A program made the position numbers and the translations under genes. A DNA stretch of 64,000 bases. It comes from Planctomycetota bacterium. Its GTDB lineage: Bacteria > Planctomycetota > UBA1135 > UBA2386. Every line of letters begins with the position of its first letter. Positions within the stretch are counted from its first letter, which is position 1. Below are positions 17,705-26,410 of the stretch, in pieces. The stretch lies in NCBI GenBank assembly GCA_016794425.1, contig JAEUHR010000058.1, positions 181,627 to 245,626 on the forward strand, given 5' to 3'. Below the pieces are notes generated by a model. The model was not told the origin of the DNA and did not search any database. It worked only from the letters and a program-made list of their open reading frames with translations.

Positions 17705-19621
17705 ATGAATCGTTCCTTTGCTCTTCTTTCCTCCGCCGCGCTGCTCGCTGCAGCGGTGACGGCGCAGTGCCCGCAGGGCACGACGGCCGGCCTCGTCAAG
17801 TGGTCGTCCGGCTCCAGCTATGCCAGCACCTTCGTCGTCGACGACGAGGGCATCACCAACCCGCCGGTGGCCCTGGGCTTCTCGTTCCCGATGCCCGGCG
17901 TGACGGCGAACCTCGACCAGATGTGGGTCAACAGCAACGGCGAGATCTACCTCAGCGACTCGACCGCGGGCCTGACCCAGCCGGCCGGCGGCGCCAGCTT
18001 CGGCGTCGACAGCGTCGCCGAGATGCGCGGCCCGGCCGCCGGTTCGCCGCGCGTCGTCTGCTGCGGTGACGACCAGCAGGGCTCGATCGCGGTTGGCGCC
18101 ACGTGGTCGGTGACCATCGACCAGTCGGTCGCCGGCCAGGCGACCGTGACGTGGATCGACATGCGTCGCTTCGCGAACACGACCGGCGATCGCTTCAGCT
18201 TCCAGGCGACGCTCTTCTCCTCGGGCGCCGTGCAGTACAACTACGGCTCGACGATCCCGGGCGACGTGCGCTACGTCGGCATCTCGATCGGCAACAACGA
18301 AGGCGTTGGCCCGTCGCAGGACCTGACGACGCTGCCGACCTCGCTCGCGACCGAGAGCATCCTGTTCGAGGCGTTCACCGCCGCGACCTGGGACCTCGCC
18401 GGCCAGTCGGTCCTGATCACGCCGGACTTCACGCCGGGCGTCGAGACCTACACGGTCGCCGCGGTCACGCCGTACGTCGCGCCGACCTGCGCGTCGAACA
18501 CCAACTACGGTGTCGGCTGCCACTCGTTCAGCTACGACCCGACCAACCTGTTCGAGCTGTTCCTGGACATCCCGGCCGCGAAGGCGGCGCTGGACGGCAA
18601 CGCGCTGCAGTTCACGCTGACGCCGAACGGCTACATCGCGAACTGGCTGCCCGGTGTGGCCGGCGCGCTCTACGTGGCGCCGTCGCTGACCGCGACCGTC
18701 GTCGCCAACGCAGATGACACGACGACCAACTTCACGCCGGTCGGCTCCTACCCGATCCCGGGTGGCGTCGCTCCGAGCTGGACGATCTCGTCGAACGGCA
18801 TCCTGACGGCCGGCGCGACGGGCAACCAGGGCACGGGCTTCACCCCGACGCTGGCGGCCACGGCCACGGCCACGGGCCTCGCGTTCTACGGCGCCTGGAC
18901 CGACCACAACCCGGCCGAGACCGGCAGCGGCAAGGTCAAGTGGGAAGAAGTCGGCGGCACGCTCTACGTGACGTTCGACGGTGTCGAGCACCGCGGCGGC
19001 ACGCCGACGCTGGCGCCGAGCACGTTCCAGTTCCAGGTCAGCCCGGTCGGTGACGTCACCGTGCTGTGGACCAGCTACAGCATCAGCAACGCCACCAACG
19101 ACGTGCTGGTCGGTTGCACGCTGGCTGGCGCCGGCGCGACGCCGGTCTCGCGCACGCTGTCGACCTCGACGCCGTACACGCTCGACTCGACGGCCTCGCC
19201 GATCACCCTGACGCCGATGACGCTGTCGGCGGCGCCGCGCCCGGTCATCAACCCGAGCACGAACGTCACCTACACGGCGGGCAACCTGCCTGAGTTCATC
19301 CCGAGCTCGGGCGTCTACATCTCGACGATGTTCCTCAGCGTCAACCCGCTGCCGGGTGGCTTCCCGCTGACGGGCATCCTGACGACGGTGCCGGGCTGCA
19401 ACGCCTGGATCCTGTCGCTGGACCTCGACCTCGGTGGCCAGGTGACCTTCGCGCCGACCGCGACCTGGAACTTCACGTTCGACAACGTGAACTTCGCGCC
19501 GGGCAACAACATCGCGGCGCAGGCCGTCGCGCTGTTCGACCCGGCGTTCCCGCTGGGCAACGGTGAAGCCGGTGGCTTCCTGTTCAGCAACGGCGTGCTG
19601 AGCAACGTGCAGGCTCAGTGA
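17705..19621 (+). CDS. Secreted nidogen-like two-module protein D
   Basis: A 638-residue secreted paralogue. The signal peptide MNRSFALLSSAALLAAAVTA ends before QC. The first module contains VNSNGEIYLSDS, AEMRGPAAGSPRVV, VTWIDMRRF, FQATLFSSGAVQYNYG, and GISIGNNEGVG. The joint is NYGVGCHSF. The second module contains WTDHNPAETGSGKVKWEEV and YVTFDGVEHRGGTP. NPSTNVTYTAGNLPEFIPSS opens the C-terminal module. About four in five residues match paralogue E, and some stretches of over 60 bases are almost identical, so the two are recent tandem duplicates or are kept alike by gene conversion. The start codon sits in a near-palindrome also found in E. Confidence 0.88.
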   Translation: MNRSFALLSSAALLAAAVTAQCPQGTTAGLVKWSSGSSYASTFVVDDEGITNPPVALGFSFPMPGVTANLDQMWVNSNGEIYLSDSTAGLTQPAGGASFGVDSVAEMRGPAAGSPRVVCCGDDQQGSIAVGATWSVTIDQSVAGQATVTWIDMRRFANTTGDRFSFQATLFSSGAVQYNYGSTIPGDVRYVGISIGNNEGVGPSQDLTTLPTSLATESILFEAFTAATWDLAGQSVLITPDFTPGVETYTVAAVTPYVAPTCASNTNYGVGCHSFSYDPTNLFELFLDIPAAKAALDGNALQFTLTPNGYIANWLPGVAGALYVAPSLTATVVANADDTTTNFTPVGSYPIPGGVAPSWTISSNGILTAGATGNQGTGFTPTLAATATATGLAFYGAWTDHNPAETGSGKVKWEEVGGTLYVTFDGVEHRGGTPTLAPSTFQFQVSPVGDVTVLWTSYSISNATNDVLVGCTLAGAGATPVSRTLSTSTPYTLDSTASPITLTPMTLSAAPRPVINPSTNVTYTAGNLPEFIPSSGVYISTMFLSVNPLPGGFPLTGILTTVPGCNAWILSLDLDLGGQVTFAPTATWNFTFDNVNFAPGNNIAAQAVALFDPAFPLGNGEAGGFLFSNGVLSNVQAQ

Positions 19622-19633
19622 TGCCGGTCCGGT

Positions 19634-19696
19634 GAGGTCGACAGCGACCTCTGCCGACGCAAGTGAGCCCTGAGTGCATCGCACTCAGGGCTCGCT
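19634..19696. terminator. Double hairpin after paralogue D, second one with T-run
   Basis: The first hairpin has 7-base arms (19634-19640 and 19645-19651). The second has arms of about 16 bases (19662-19677 and 19681-19696) with one G-T pair and a 3-base loop, followed by GCGTTTT. This is the best intrinsic terminator in the window. Confidence 0.85.
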
Positions 19697-19826
19697 GCGT
19701 TTTCGGTGCGCGCGTTCCGCGGGGGCGTTTCGCTGCATCGCGCCGGTCCATTCGGCGCGGCGCATGGTTGCGAATCGGTTCGAACTGGCGGCTTGGCGCC
19801 GGGGTGGTGCAACTCGCGGCACGAGG

Positions 19827-19832
19827 TAGACT
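19827..19832 (+). promoter_or_regulatory. Candidate -10 element for paralogue E
   Basis: TAGACT about 80 bases before the ATG, matching the hexamer before paralogue D. Confidence 0.35.
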
Positions 19833-19910
19833 CCTTGGCCCGGCTGCCACCATGCGCCGGTGTGGTCGTGTCGACCGCGCTTCTTTCTCGATCTCACACC
19901 TGCACGAATC

Positions 19911-21830
19911 ATGACTCGTTCCCTCGCTCTTCTTTCCGCCGCTGCATTGCTCGCCGCTGCAGCACAGGCCCAGTGCCCGCAAGGCACGACGGCCGGTCTC
20001 GTCAAGTGGTCGTCCGGTTCGGGCTACGCCAGCACGTTCGCGGCCGATGACGAAGGCATCACCAATCCGCCGGTCGCACTGCCGTTCGCGTTCCCGATGC
20101 CGGGCGTCACGGCGAACCTCGACCAGATGTGGGTCGGCAGCAACGGCGAGATCTACCTGTCGGACTCGACGGCTGGCCTGCTGCAGCCCGCTGGCGGCGC
20201 CAGCTTCGGCGTCGACTCGCTCGCGGAGATGCGTGGCCCGGCCCTCGGTTCGCCGCGCATCGTCCCCATGGGTGACGACCAGCAGAGCTCGGTCGTCGCC
20301 GGGGCAGTCTGGTCCGTGACCGTCGACACGACGTCGGTGGCCGGCCAGGCGACGGTGACCTGGGTCGACATGCGCCGCTTCGGCAACCTGACCGACCGCT
20401 TCAGCTTCACCGCGACGCTGTTCTCCTCGGGCGCCGTGCAGTTCAACTACGGCACCGGCATCGCCGGTGACGCGCGCTTCGTCGGCATCTCGATCGGCAA
20501 CAACGAAGGCGTTGGCCCGTCGCAGGACCTGACGACGCTGCCGACGTCGCTCGCCACCGAGAGCATCATCTATGAGTCGTTCACCGCGGGCACCTGGGAC
20601 CTCTCGGGCCAGTCGGTCCTGATCACGCCGGACTTCACGCCCGGCATCGAGACCTACGCGGTCACCTCGGTCACGCCGTACGTCGCGCCGACCTGCGCGT
20701 CGAACACCAACTTCGGCGCCGGCTGCTTCAGCTACGTCTACGACCAGGACGACTTCCTGCAGCTGTTCCTCGACGTCCCGGCCACCAAGCTGGCGCTCGA
20801 CGGCAATGCGCTGCAGTTCACGCTGCAGCCGAACGGCTACGCGGTGAACTGGCTCGCCGGCGCGGCCGCGGGCCTCTATGTCGCCCCGACGATCGCGGCG
20901 ACCATCGTTGCGAACGGCGACGACACGACGACCAGCTGGTCGCCGTCGGTCGCGGTGCCGGTCCCCGGTGGCGGCACGGCTGCCACCTGGACGGTGTCGT
21001 CGAACGGCGTCCTGACGGCCGCCGCGGCCGGCAACCAGGGCACGGGCTTCACGCCCACGCTGGCCGCCACGGCGACGGCGACGGGCCTCGCCTGGTACAC
21101 CTGGACCGACCACAACCCGTCCGAGGCGGGCAGCGGCAAGGTCAAGCGCGAGGAAGTCGGCAACATGCTGTACGTGACGTTCGACGGTGTCGAGCACCGC
21201 GGCGGCACGCCGACGGTTGCGCCGAGCACGTTCCAGTGGCAGATCAACATGACGACCGGTGACGTGACGATGCTGTGGACCAACTACAGCGCCAGCAACG
21301 CCACCAACGACGTGCTGGTCGGCTGCACGCTGGCGGGCACCGGCCCGACGCCGGCGTCGCGCACGCTGTCGACCTCGACCCCGTACACCCTCGACTCGAC
21401 GGCCTCGCCGGTGACCCTGGTGCCGATGACGCTGTCGGCGACGCCGCCGCCGGTGATCAACCCGAGCACGCTGGTCACCTGGACCGCCAACAACATCGTC
21501 GAGGCGCAGCCGAGCTCCGGCCTGTACCTGTCGACCATGTTCCTCAGCGTGAACCCGATCCCGGGTGGCTTCGACCTCACGGGCATCCTGAGCAACGTCG
21601 CGGGCTGCAACGCCTACATCGCGTCGCTCGACCTCGACCTCGGCGCGCAGGTCACCCTCGCGCCGACCGCGTCGTGGAGCTTCACGTTCGACAACGTCGC
21701 GTTCGCGCCGGGCAACGTGATCGCCGCGCAGGCCGTCGCGCTGTTCGACCCGTCGTTCCCGCTCGCGAACGGTGCCAACTTCGGCTACCAGTTCAGCAAC
21801 GGCGTCCGCAGCGAGACGCAGCCGCAGTGA
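19911..21830 (+). CDS. Secreted nidogen-like two-module protein E
   Basis: A 639-residue secreted protein, near-duplicate of paralogue D. The signal peptide MTRSLALLSAAALLAAAAQA ends before QC. It carries the same order of elements: VGSNGEIYLSDS, VTWVDMRRF, FTATLFSSGAVQFNYG and GISIGNNEGVG in module one, NFGAGCFSY at the joint, WTDHNPSEAGSGKVK and YVTFDGVEHRGGTP in module two. The C-terminal module ends in FSNGVRSETQPQ. The main differences from D are short substitutions and a few one- or two-residue gaps. Two hairpins follow the stop. The product is probably exported and beta-rich; its ligand is unknown. Confidence 0.88.
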   Translation: MTRSLALLSAAALLAAAAQAQCPQGTTAGLVKWSSGSGYASTFAADDEGITNPPVALPFAFPMPGVTANLDQMWVGSNGEIYLSDSTAGLLQPAGGASFGVDSLAEMRGPALGSPRIVPMGDDQQSSVVAGAVWSVTVDTTSVAGQATVTWVDMRRFGNLTDRFSFTATLFSSGAVQFNYGTGIAGDARFVGISIGNNEGVGPSQDLTTLPTSLATESIIYESFTAGTWDLSGQSVLITPDFTPGIETYAVTSVTPYVAPTCASNTNFGAGCFSYVYDQDDFLQLFLDVPATKLALDGNALQFTLQPNGYAVNWLAGAAAGLYVAPTIAATIVANGDDTTTSWSPSVAVPVPGGGTAATWTVSSNGVLTAAAAGNQGTGFTPTLAATATATGLAWYTWTDHNPSEAGSGKVKREEVGNMLYVTFDGVEHRGGTPTVAPSTFQWQINMTTGDVTMLWTNYSASNATNDVLVGCTLAGTGPTPASRTLSTSTPYTLDSTASPVTLVPMTLSATPPPVINPSTLVTWTANNIVEAQPSSGLYLSTMFLSVNPIPGGFDLTGILSNVAGCNAYIASLDLDLGAQVTLAPTASWSFTFDNVAFAPGNVIAAQAVALFDPSFPLANGANFGYQFSNGVRSETQPQ

Positions 21831-21845
21831 TGCGGCGTGCAGCCT

Positions 21846-21913
21846 GACGGGGGCGCAGGCCCCCGTCGCTGCCCGGCAACGAGCCTCGGTGGGCGACCTC
21901 CGGGGCTCGTTGC
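21846..21913. terminator. Double hairpin after paralogue E
   Basis: The first hairpin has 9-base arms (21846-21854 and 21859-21867). The second spans 21876-21913 with a 10-base outer stem, then a further inner stem interrupted by one mismatch. The sequence after the second stem (GCTCGTTGC) is the same as after paralogue B. Confidence 0.7.
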
Positions 21914-21970
21914 GCGTACGGCGGGCTCGACCCTTCCGTTTGCGCCCGTCGCCGCGGAGCATGCCGGGGC

Positions 21971-22783
21971 ATGGCCGCGCTCCGCATCCTGGTCACCGGC
22001 GCCACCGGGTTCCTCGGTGGGCACGTGACGGCCGTGCTGCGCGCACGCGGCCACGTGGTGCGCACCGCGGCGCGCCGCGCGGCCGACGTCGCCGTCGACC
22101 TGTGCGCGCCCGGCATGGTGGCCGCGGCGATCCAGGCGACCGCACCGGACCTGGTGCTGAACCTCGCCGCGATGGCGCGGCTCAGCGACTGCGAACGGGA
22201 TCCCGAGGCGGCGCGCCGGACCAACACGGTGCTGCCGCAGCAGTTCGCCGAACGGTTCGGCGCCCGGCTGCTGCACGTCTCGACCGACCTGGTGTTCGAC
22301 GGGCGTGCGGCGCCGTACGGCGAGGACGGGCCGGTCGCACCGCTGTCGGTCTACGGCAGCACCAAGGCCGAAGGCGAACGCGCGGTCTGGCCGCACGGCG
22401 GCCGCGTCGTGCGGCTGCCGCTCCTGTTCGGTCCCGATGCCAAGGGCCGCGGTGCCACTGCCTCGCTGCGCACGGCACTGGCGAGCGGCCGCCGCGTGCC
22501 GCTCTACACCAACGAGTACCGGACGCCGCTGCACGCCGCCGATGCCGCGGCCCTGCTGGCCGACCTGCTGGCCGACGTCGACGGACCGCGGCTCGTGCAC
22601 GCGCCGGGGCCCGAACGGTGTTCGCGCTGGGAGCTCGGGCGCCGGTTCTGCGCGCTGCACGACCTCGACGCCGGCCTGCTCGAGCCGACCGAATGCCAGG
22701 ACGCGCTGCGGCCGCGCGACGTGTCGCTGTGCGGGGCCGTGCCGGCGTGGCGTTCGCTCGACGCGATGCTCTGCGCGTCGTGA
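21971..22783 (+). CDS. RmlD-like dTDP-4-dehydrorhamnose reductase (SDR family)
   Basis: A 270-residue extended short-chain dehydrogenase. It has the NAD(P)-binding GATGFLGG (residues 10-17), STDLVFDG, and the catalytic Tyr/Lys in YGSTKAEGE. DLVLNLAAMARLSDCE and the late HAADAA element are typical of RmlD, which reduces dTDP-4-keto-rhamnose to dTDP-rhamnose. It is slightly shorter than enterobacterial RmlD (about 299). A role in surface sugar synthesis fits the kdsA, glycosyltransferase and nucleotidyltransferase genes in the window, but the other rml genes are not adjacent. The exact sugar is uncertain. It converges on the next gene with a one-base gap between the stop codons. Confidence 0.8.
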   Translation: MAALRILVTGATGFLGGHVTAVLRARGHVVRTAARRAADVAVDLCAPGMVAAAIQATAPDLVLNLAAMARLSDCERDPEAARRTNTVLPQQFAERFGARLLHVSTDLVFDGRAAPYGEDGPVAPLSVYGSTKAEGERAVWPHGGRVVRLPLLFGPDAKGRGATASLRTALASGRRVPLYTNEYRTPLHAADAAALLADLLADVDGPRLVHAPGPERCSRWELGRRFCALHDLDAGLLEPTECQDALRPRDVSLCGAVPAWRSLDAMLCAS

Positions 22784-22784
22784 C

Positions 22785-24980
22785 TCAGCGGCGCGCCCGG
22801 TTGCCGGCACCGCGCGAGGCGCGTTCGTACTCCGGCGGCTCCAGCGCCGCCGGCGGCAGGTCGCGCAGCAGCGCGTCGACCCGGGCCGCGAGTTCTTGCT
22901 GGCCCAGCGTGCGCGCGCGGGCCCGCAGCATGTCGGCGGTCTGCACGCCGGTGACCGCCAGGCCGTCGACGGCGGCGCCGGCCAGCGGCTCGAGCGCGAA
23001 GCCGCGCCGCAGCGACTCGAGGCACGCCGGCAGCGCTTCGGCCTCGAGCTGCACGCGCGCGATGCCGAACAGCGCCATCGCCTCGTAGTGGCGCCCGTCG
23101 GTGCGGCCGGTCGCGCTGCGGTAGCGTTCGTAGTGGGCGAGCCCGCGCCAGTAGGCCGCGACGGCCGCTTCGGGCCGCGCTGCGCGCCGGTGGGCCTCGG
23201 CGGCACACAGTGCCGCGTAGCCGGCGAACCACGGCAGTTCCGGCGGCGCCCCAGCGGTGCCGAGTCGCCGTGCGTACTCGGCTTCCAGTGCGTCGGGGCC
23301 GCCGCGTTCGAGCAGCCGCGCGCGCAGGCGCTGGTGCAGCGCCGCCGAGGCCGGGAAGCGTTCGAGGCCGCGGTCCAGCACGGCATCGGTGTCGGCGGCG
23401 CCGAAGAACTGCAGGAAGTCGTAGTGGTCGGCCACGTGCGTGTCGCGGCCGAACGGGTGGCGGGACAGCACCGCGTAGGTGGTGTGCACGTCGGCGGTCC
23501 ACTGCGGCGGCCATTCCTGGCGGTTGCGCACCGCCTCGCGGATCGCCTCCTGGCGCGCCCACGCGAACAGCGTCAGCACCTCCATCGCCAGCTGGCCCGG
23601 CGCGTCCGGCGGCAGGTCCGGCGCCGCCTGCGCGGCGAGCTCGAACGCCTCCGCACGGCGCCCGGCCTGCAGCGCCGCGACCGCGCGCAGCGCCGCCGGC
23701 CGCCAGCCGCCAGCGCCGAGCGCGATCGCGGCCGCGGTCTCGCGTTCGGCGTCGGCCAGCAGCAGCTGCCGGGCTCGTTCCGCCTGCCGCGTGCCGCCGC
23801 GGGCGCCGGCCGGTGCGACCGCCAGCGCCTGCAGCAGGCTCGCCTCGGCGACGTCGAGCCGCGCCGCCGGATCGTCGGGGCGCGCGGCCAGCGCCGCGTC
23901 GCGCGACTGCGCGGTGCCGGCGGTGTCGACGTCGATCGGTGCCGGTTCGTAGGTGCCGGCCTGCAGCGCCGCGCGCCACTTCTGCGCGTCGATCGCACTC
24001 TGCTCGGCGAACCCCTGGTGCGCAGTCGCCAGCGTGCGGGCCCGCGGCGATGTGGCGCCGAAGCGGCCGAGCGCCTGCACCAGCTGCTGCCGTTCTTCGG
24101 CCAGCAGCGGCGCGCGCAGCGTGTCGGCGATCAGGTCGACCGCGCCCGGGTCCTTGGCCTGCAGCATGCCGCGCCGCGCCGCCTGCGCGAGCGCCGGGTC
24201 GAGGCCCCAGGCGGCGAGCCGCAGCAGTTCGATCGGCGCCAGTTCGCCTGCCGCCAGCGCGGCCTCGAGCAGGGCCCGGCGCTGCGCGGCATCGGCTTCG
24301 GCGAACGTCGCCTCGACTTCGTCGCGGTCGCGGCTGTCCGGGCTGCGCAGCTTCTCGACCAGCGAACGGTCGCCGCGCACGACGGCCGCCGCCTGCACGG
24401 GCCGGTCGCGGATGCCCTGCTCGATGCGGTCGAGCACCGACTTCACGTCCCAGGTGTAGAACACGTCGTAGCTCTCGCTGCCGTCCAGCTCGACCATGAT
24501 GTGGCGCGGCGCGATGCGTTTGCCGTCGAGGAACTTCTCGTAGACGATCGGCTCGAGCGCGATGTGCTCGCCGCAGGTCACGCAGCCGAAGCGCGGGCAC
24601 GGGATGCGGCGGCCCTGCTCGTCGTAGTCGCGCGGGTTGTGGCGGTAGACCGACGCGATCACGCACACGTAGGGCTCGTAGAGCTTCGCGATCTCGGGGT
24701 CGCGGTAGCGGATGCCGGCGTAGTGCTCGCTGGCGATCTCGCCGTCCATGTTGACGCAGACCAGGATCGGCCGCTGCGTCGCCTGCGCGAGCCGCACGGC
24801 GTCGTCCCAGCTGCGCTGCCAGCGGATCGGCACCGGCTTCTGCCAGTCGGCGGCAGTCGGCGCCGGCCACATCTGCTCGGGCACCAGGCCGGGCGGTGCC
24901 GGCACGCCCTCCTGGGCCAGCGCCGTGGCGGCGAGGCAGATCAGCGCGAACGGGAACTCGGCGGCGCAGCGCGTCGGCAT
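22785..24980 (-). CDS. Secreted thioredoxin-like protein with helical-repeat tail
   Basis: A 731-residue protein with a signal peptide (cleavage near ATALAQ). Residues of about 50-175 look like a thioredoxin fold of the planctomycete secreted type: RPILVCVNMDGEIASEHY, then PEIAKLYEPYVCVIASV, then a cysteine cluster CPRFGCVTCGEH that includes CVTC, then PRHIMVELDG. The rest is Ala/Leu-rich helices resembling TPR or HEAT repeats, with one stretch near residues 560-640 that looks like genuine TPRs. Whether the CxxC is redox-active or binds metal cannot be told. A TATCGT hexamer lies six bases before the ATG. Confidence 0.75.
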   Translation of the reverse strand: MPTRCAAEFPFALICLAATALAQEGVPAPPGLVPEQMWPAPTAADWQKPVPIRWQRSWDDAVRLAQATQRPILVCVNMDGEIASEHYAGIRYRDPEIAKLYEPYVCVIASVYRHNPRDYDEQGRRIPCPRFGCVTCGEHIALEPIVYEKFLDGKRIAPRHIMVELDGSESYDVFYTWDVKSVLDRIEQGIRDRPVQAAAVVRGDRSLVEKLRSPDSRDRDEVEATFAEADAAQRRALLEAALAAGELAPIELLRLAAWGLDPALAQAARRGMLQAKDPGAVDLIADTLRAPLLAEERQQLVQALGRFGATSPRARTLATAHQGFAEQSAIDAQKWRAALQAGTYEPAPIDVDTAGTAQSRDAALAARPDDPAARLDVAEASLLQALAVAPAGARGGTRQAERARQLLLADAERETAAAIALGAGGWRPAALRAVAALQAGRRAEAFELAAQAAPDLPPDAPGQLAMEVLTLFAWARQEAIREAVRNRQEWPPQWTADVHTTYAVLSRHPFGRDTHVADHYDFLQFFGAADTDAVLDRGLERFPASAALHQRLRARLLERGGPDALEAEYARRLGTAGAPPELPWFAGYAALCAAEAHRRAARPEAAVAAYWRGLAHYERYRSATGRTDGRHYEAMALFGIARVQLEAEALPACLESLRRGFALEPLAGAAVDGLAVTGVQTADMLRARARTLGQQELAARVDALLRDLPPAALEPPEYERASRGAGNRARR

Positions 24981-24986
24981 GCCGCC

Positions 24987-24992
24987 ACGATA
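24987..24992 (-). promoter_or_regulatory. Candidate -10 element, near-leaderless
   Basis: TATCGT on the minus strand six bases before the ATG of the thioredoxin-like gene, in the 26-base gap after the decarboxylase gene. Confidence 0.4.
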
Positions 24993-25006
24993 GCGGCGGC
25001 CGCGCG

Positions 25007-26317
25007 TCAGGGCGCCTGGTCGCGCAACACGTCGCGCGCCGAGCCGCGCTGCCGCGCGAGCCGCGGTGGGCCGTCGCCGACCAGCACCTCGGCCGGCGTC
25101 GCATGGCTCAGGAACGTGTGCGGGCTGTACGACAGTCCGTAGGCGCCGGCGCCCAGCAGCGCCACCAGGTCGCCTTCGGCCAGCGGCGGCAGCGGCACCG
25201 CAGAACCGAACTGGTCCGCCGGCGTGCACAGCGGGCCGCCGAGCGCCACCGAGTCGCCGGCAGGTTCGCCGAGCCGCGTCGCGTGCACGACCAGCGGCGC
25301 GCGGCGCAGCACCGTGCCGACGCCGGCCGCAGCGGCGGCCTGGTGCATGCCGCCGTCGAGCGCCGCGTGGCGCTGCGCCCCGCTGGTCTTCGTGCGCACG
25401 ACGCGCGTCAGGTAGACGCCGGCCGGCGCGGCCAGGTAGCGGCCGAGTTCGACGAACCAGCGGCGGTCGGCGCGGTCGTGGGCCGCGACCAGTTCGCGCA
25501 CGCCGCGGCCCGCCGCGTCGAGGTCGAACACCGGATCGTCCTCGAACAGTGCGGTGCCGAAGCCGCCGCCGAGGTCCAGCTCGCACAGCGCCAGGCCGAG
25601 GTCGCGTTCCCAGCGTTCGGCATGCACGACCAGCTGCTGCGCGTGCTGCACGAATGCCGCCGCATCGAAGCACTGCGTGCCGGCGTAGACGTGCAGTCCC
25701 GCGAGCTGGAGCCGTGCGTCGGCGCCGATCGCGCGCAGCAGCGCCGGCACCTGCTCGGCGTCGACGCCGAAGCGGCTCGAACGGCCGCCCATGCGCATGC
25801 GCGCGCCGGCGAGTTCCTGCGGCAGGTTGACGCGCACCGCGACCGCCACCCGGGTGCCGTGCCGCGCCGCCGCCGCCGCGATCGCGGCGACCTCACTCCG
25901 GCTCTCGGCGTGGAAGCAGCCGAGCCCGAGTCCGACCGCGGCGTCGATCTCGGCGTCCGTCTTGCCGGGGCCCGCGAAGCGCAGCGCCGCGGCCGCGTGG
26001 CCGGCCGCGAGGGCCAGGTGCAGTTCGCCGAGCGAAGCGACTTCGGCGCCGGTGCCGGCGAGGCGCAGGCAGCGCGTGACCGCCAGCGACGGGTTGGCCT
26101 TGACCGACCACAGCAGCTCGACGCGTGGGCCCAGCGCCGCGCGCACGCGCGCCACGCGGCGGGCCAGCACCGCGGCGTCGAACACGTAGAGCGGCGTGCC
26201 GAAGCGCTGCGCCAGGTCGCGCGCCGGCATGCCGCCGAGCACGAGTTCGGTGGCACCGGCGCAACCGAGTTCGCGCAGCGCCTCGGCCAGGTTCGGATCG
26301 ACGGTGGGGGACGGCAC
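25007..26317 (-). CDS. Fold-type III PLP-dependent decarboxylase (LysA/BtrK-like)
   Basis: A 436-residue alanine-racemase-fold decarboxylase. Lys73 in WSVKANPS forms the Schiff base with pyridoxal phosphate. HVYAGTQCFD and LDLGGGFGTALFE bind the phosphate. The C-terminal GGPLCTPADQFG, then LLGAGAYGLSYSPHTF, provide the partner active-site Cys and Tyr. Diaminopimelate decarboxylases normally read CESGD here; the CTPxD form is typical of the BtrK-like and exosortase-associated decarboxylases. Lysine synthesis is therefore possible but not assured, and a role with an acyl-carrier-bound or surface-polysaccharide substrate is equally likely. The GTG start is supported by a TAGCAT hexamer six bases upstream. 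Confidence 0.8.
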   Translation of the reverse strand: MPSPTVDPNLAEALRELGCAGATELVLGGMPARDLAQRFGTPLYVFDAAVLARRVARVRAALGPRVELLWSVKANPSLAVTRCLRLAGTGAEVASLGELHLALAAGHAAAALRFAGPGKTDAEIDAAVGLGLGCFHAESRSEVAAIAAAAARHGTRVAVAVRVNLPQELAGARMRMGGRSSRFGVDAEQVPALLRAIGADARLQLAGLHVYAGTQCFDAAAFVQHAQQLVVHAERWERDLGLALCELDLGGGFGTALFEDDPVFDLDAAGRGVRELVAAHDRADRRWFVELGRYLAAPAGVYLTRVVRTKTSGAQRHAALDGGMHQAAAAAGVGTVLRRAPLVVHATRLGEPAGDSVALGGPLCTPADQFGSAVPLPPLAEGDLVALLGAGAYGLSYSPHTFLSHATPAEVLVGDGPPRLARQRGSARDVLRDQAP

Positions 26318-26323
26318 GCGGCG

Positions 26324-26329
26324 ATGCTA
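26324..26329 (-). promoter_or_regulatory. Candidate -10 element for the PLP decarboxylase
   Basis: TAGCAT on the minus strand six bases before the GTG start; the spacing implies a leaderless transcript and supports this start. Confidence 0.5.
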
Positions 26330-26410
26330 GCGGCCCGCCGCGGCAACCGCCGCTTCCCGTCGCCGAGCCGCGGTGCGAGAATGCGCGCCCCTGTCCTGAC
26401 CACCCGGGCA

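Noticed and set aside
16505..19684. Lipid kinase extended to over 1000 residues
   Set aside because: The upstream part is antisense to paralogue D; the DAGK domain begins close to the GTG at 17407.
11239..21830. CRISPR array from repeated short motifs
   Set aside because: Repeats are coding-sequence homology between paralogues, without equal repeats and unique spacers.
19584..21962. 792-residue antisense frame over paralogue E
   Set aside because: Shadow of GC-rich coding; the plus strand has a signal peptide and clear paralogues.
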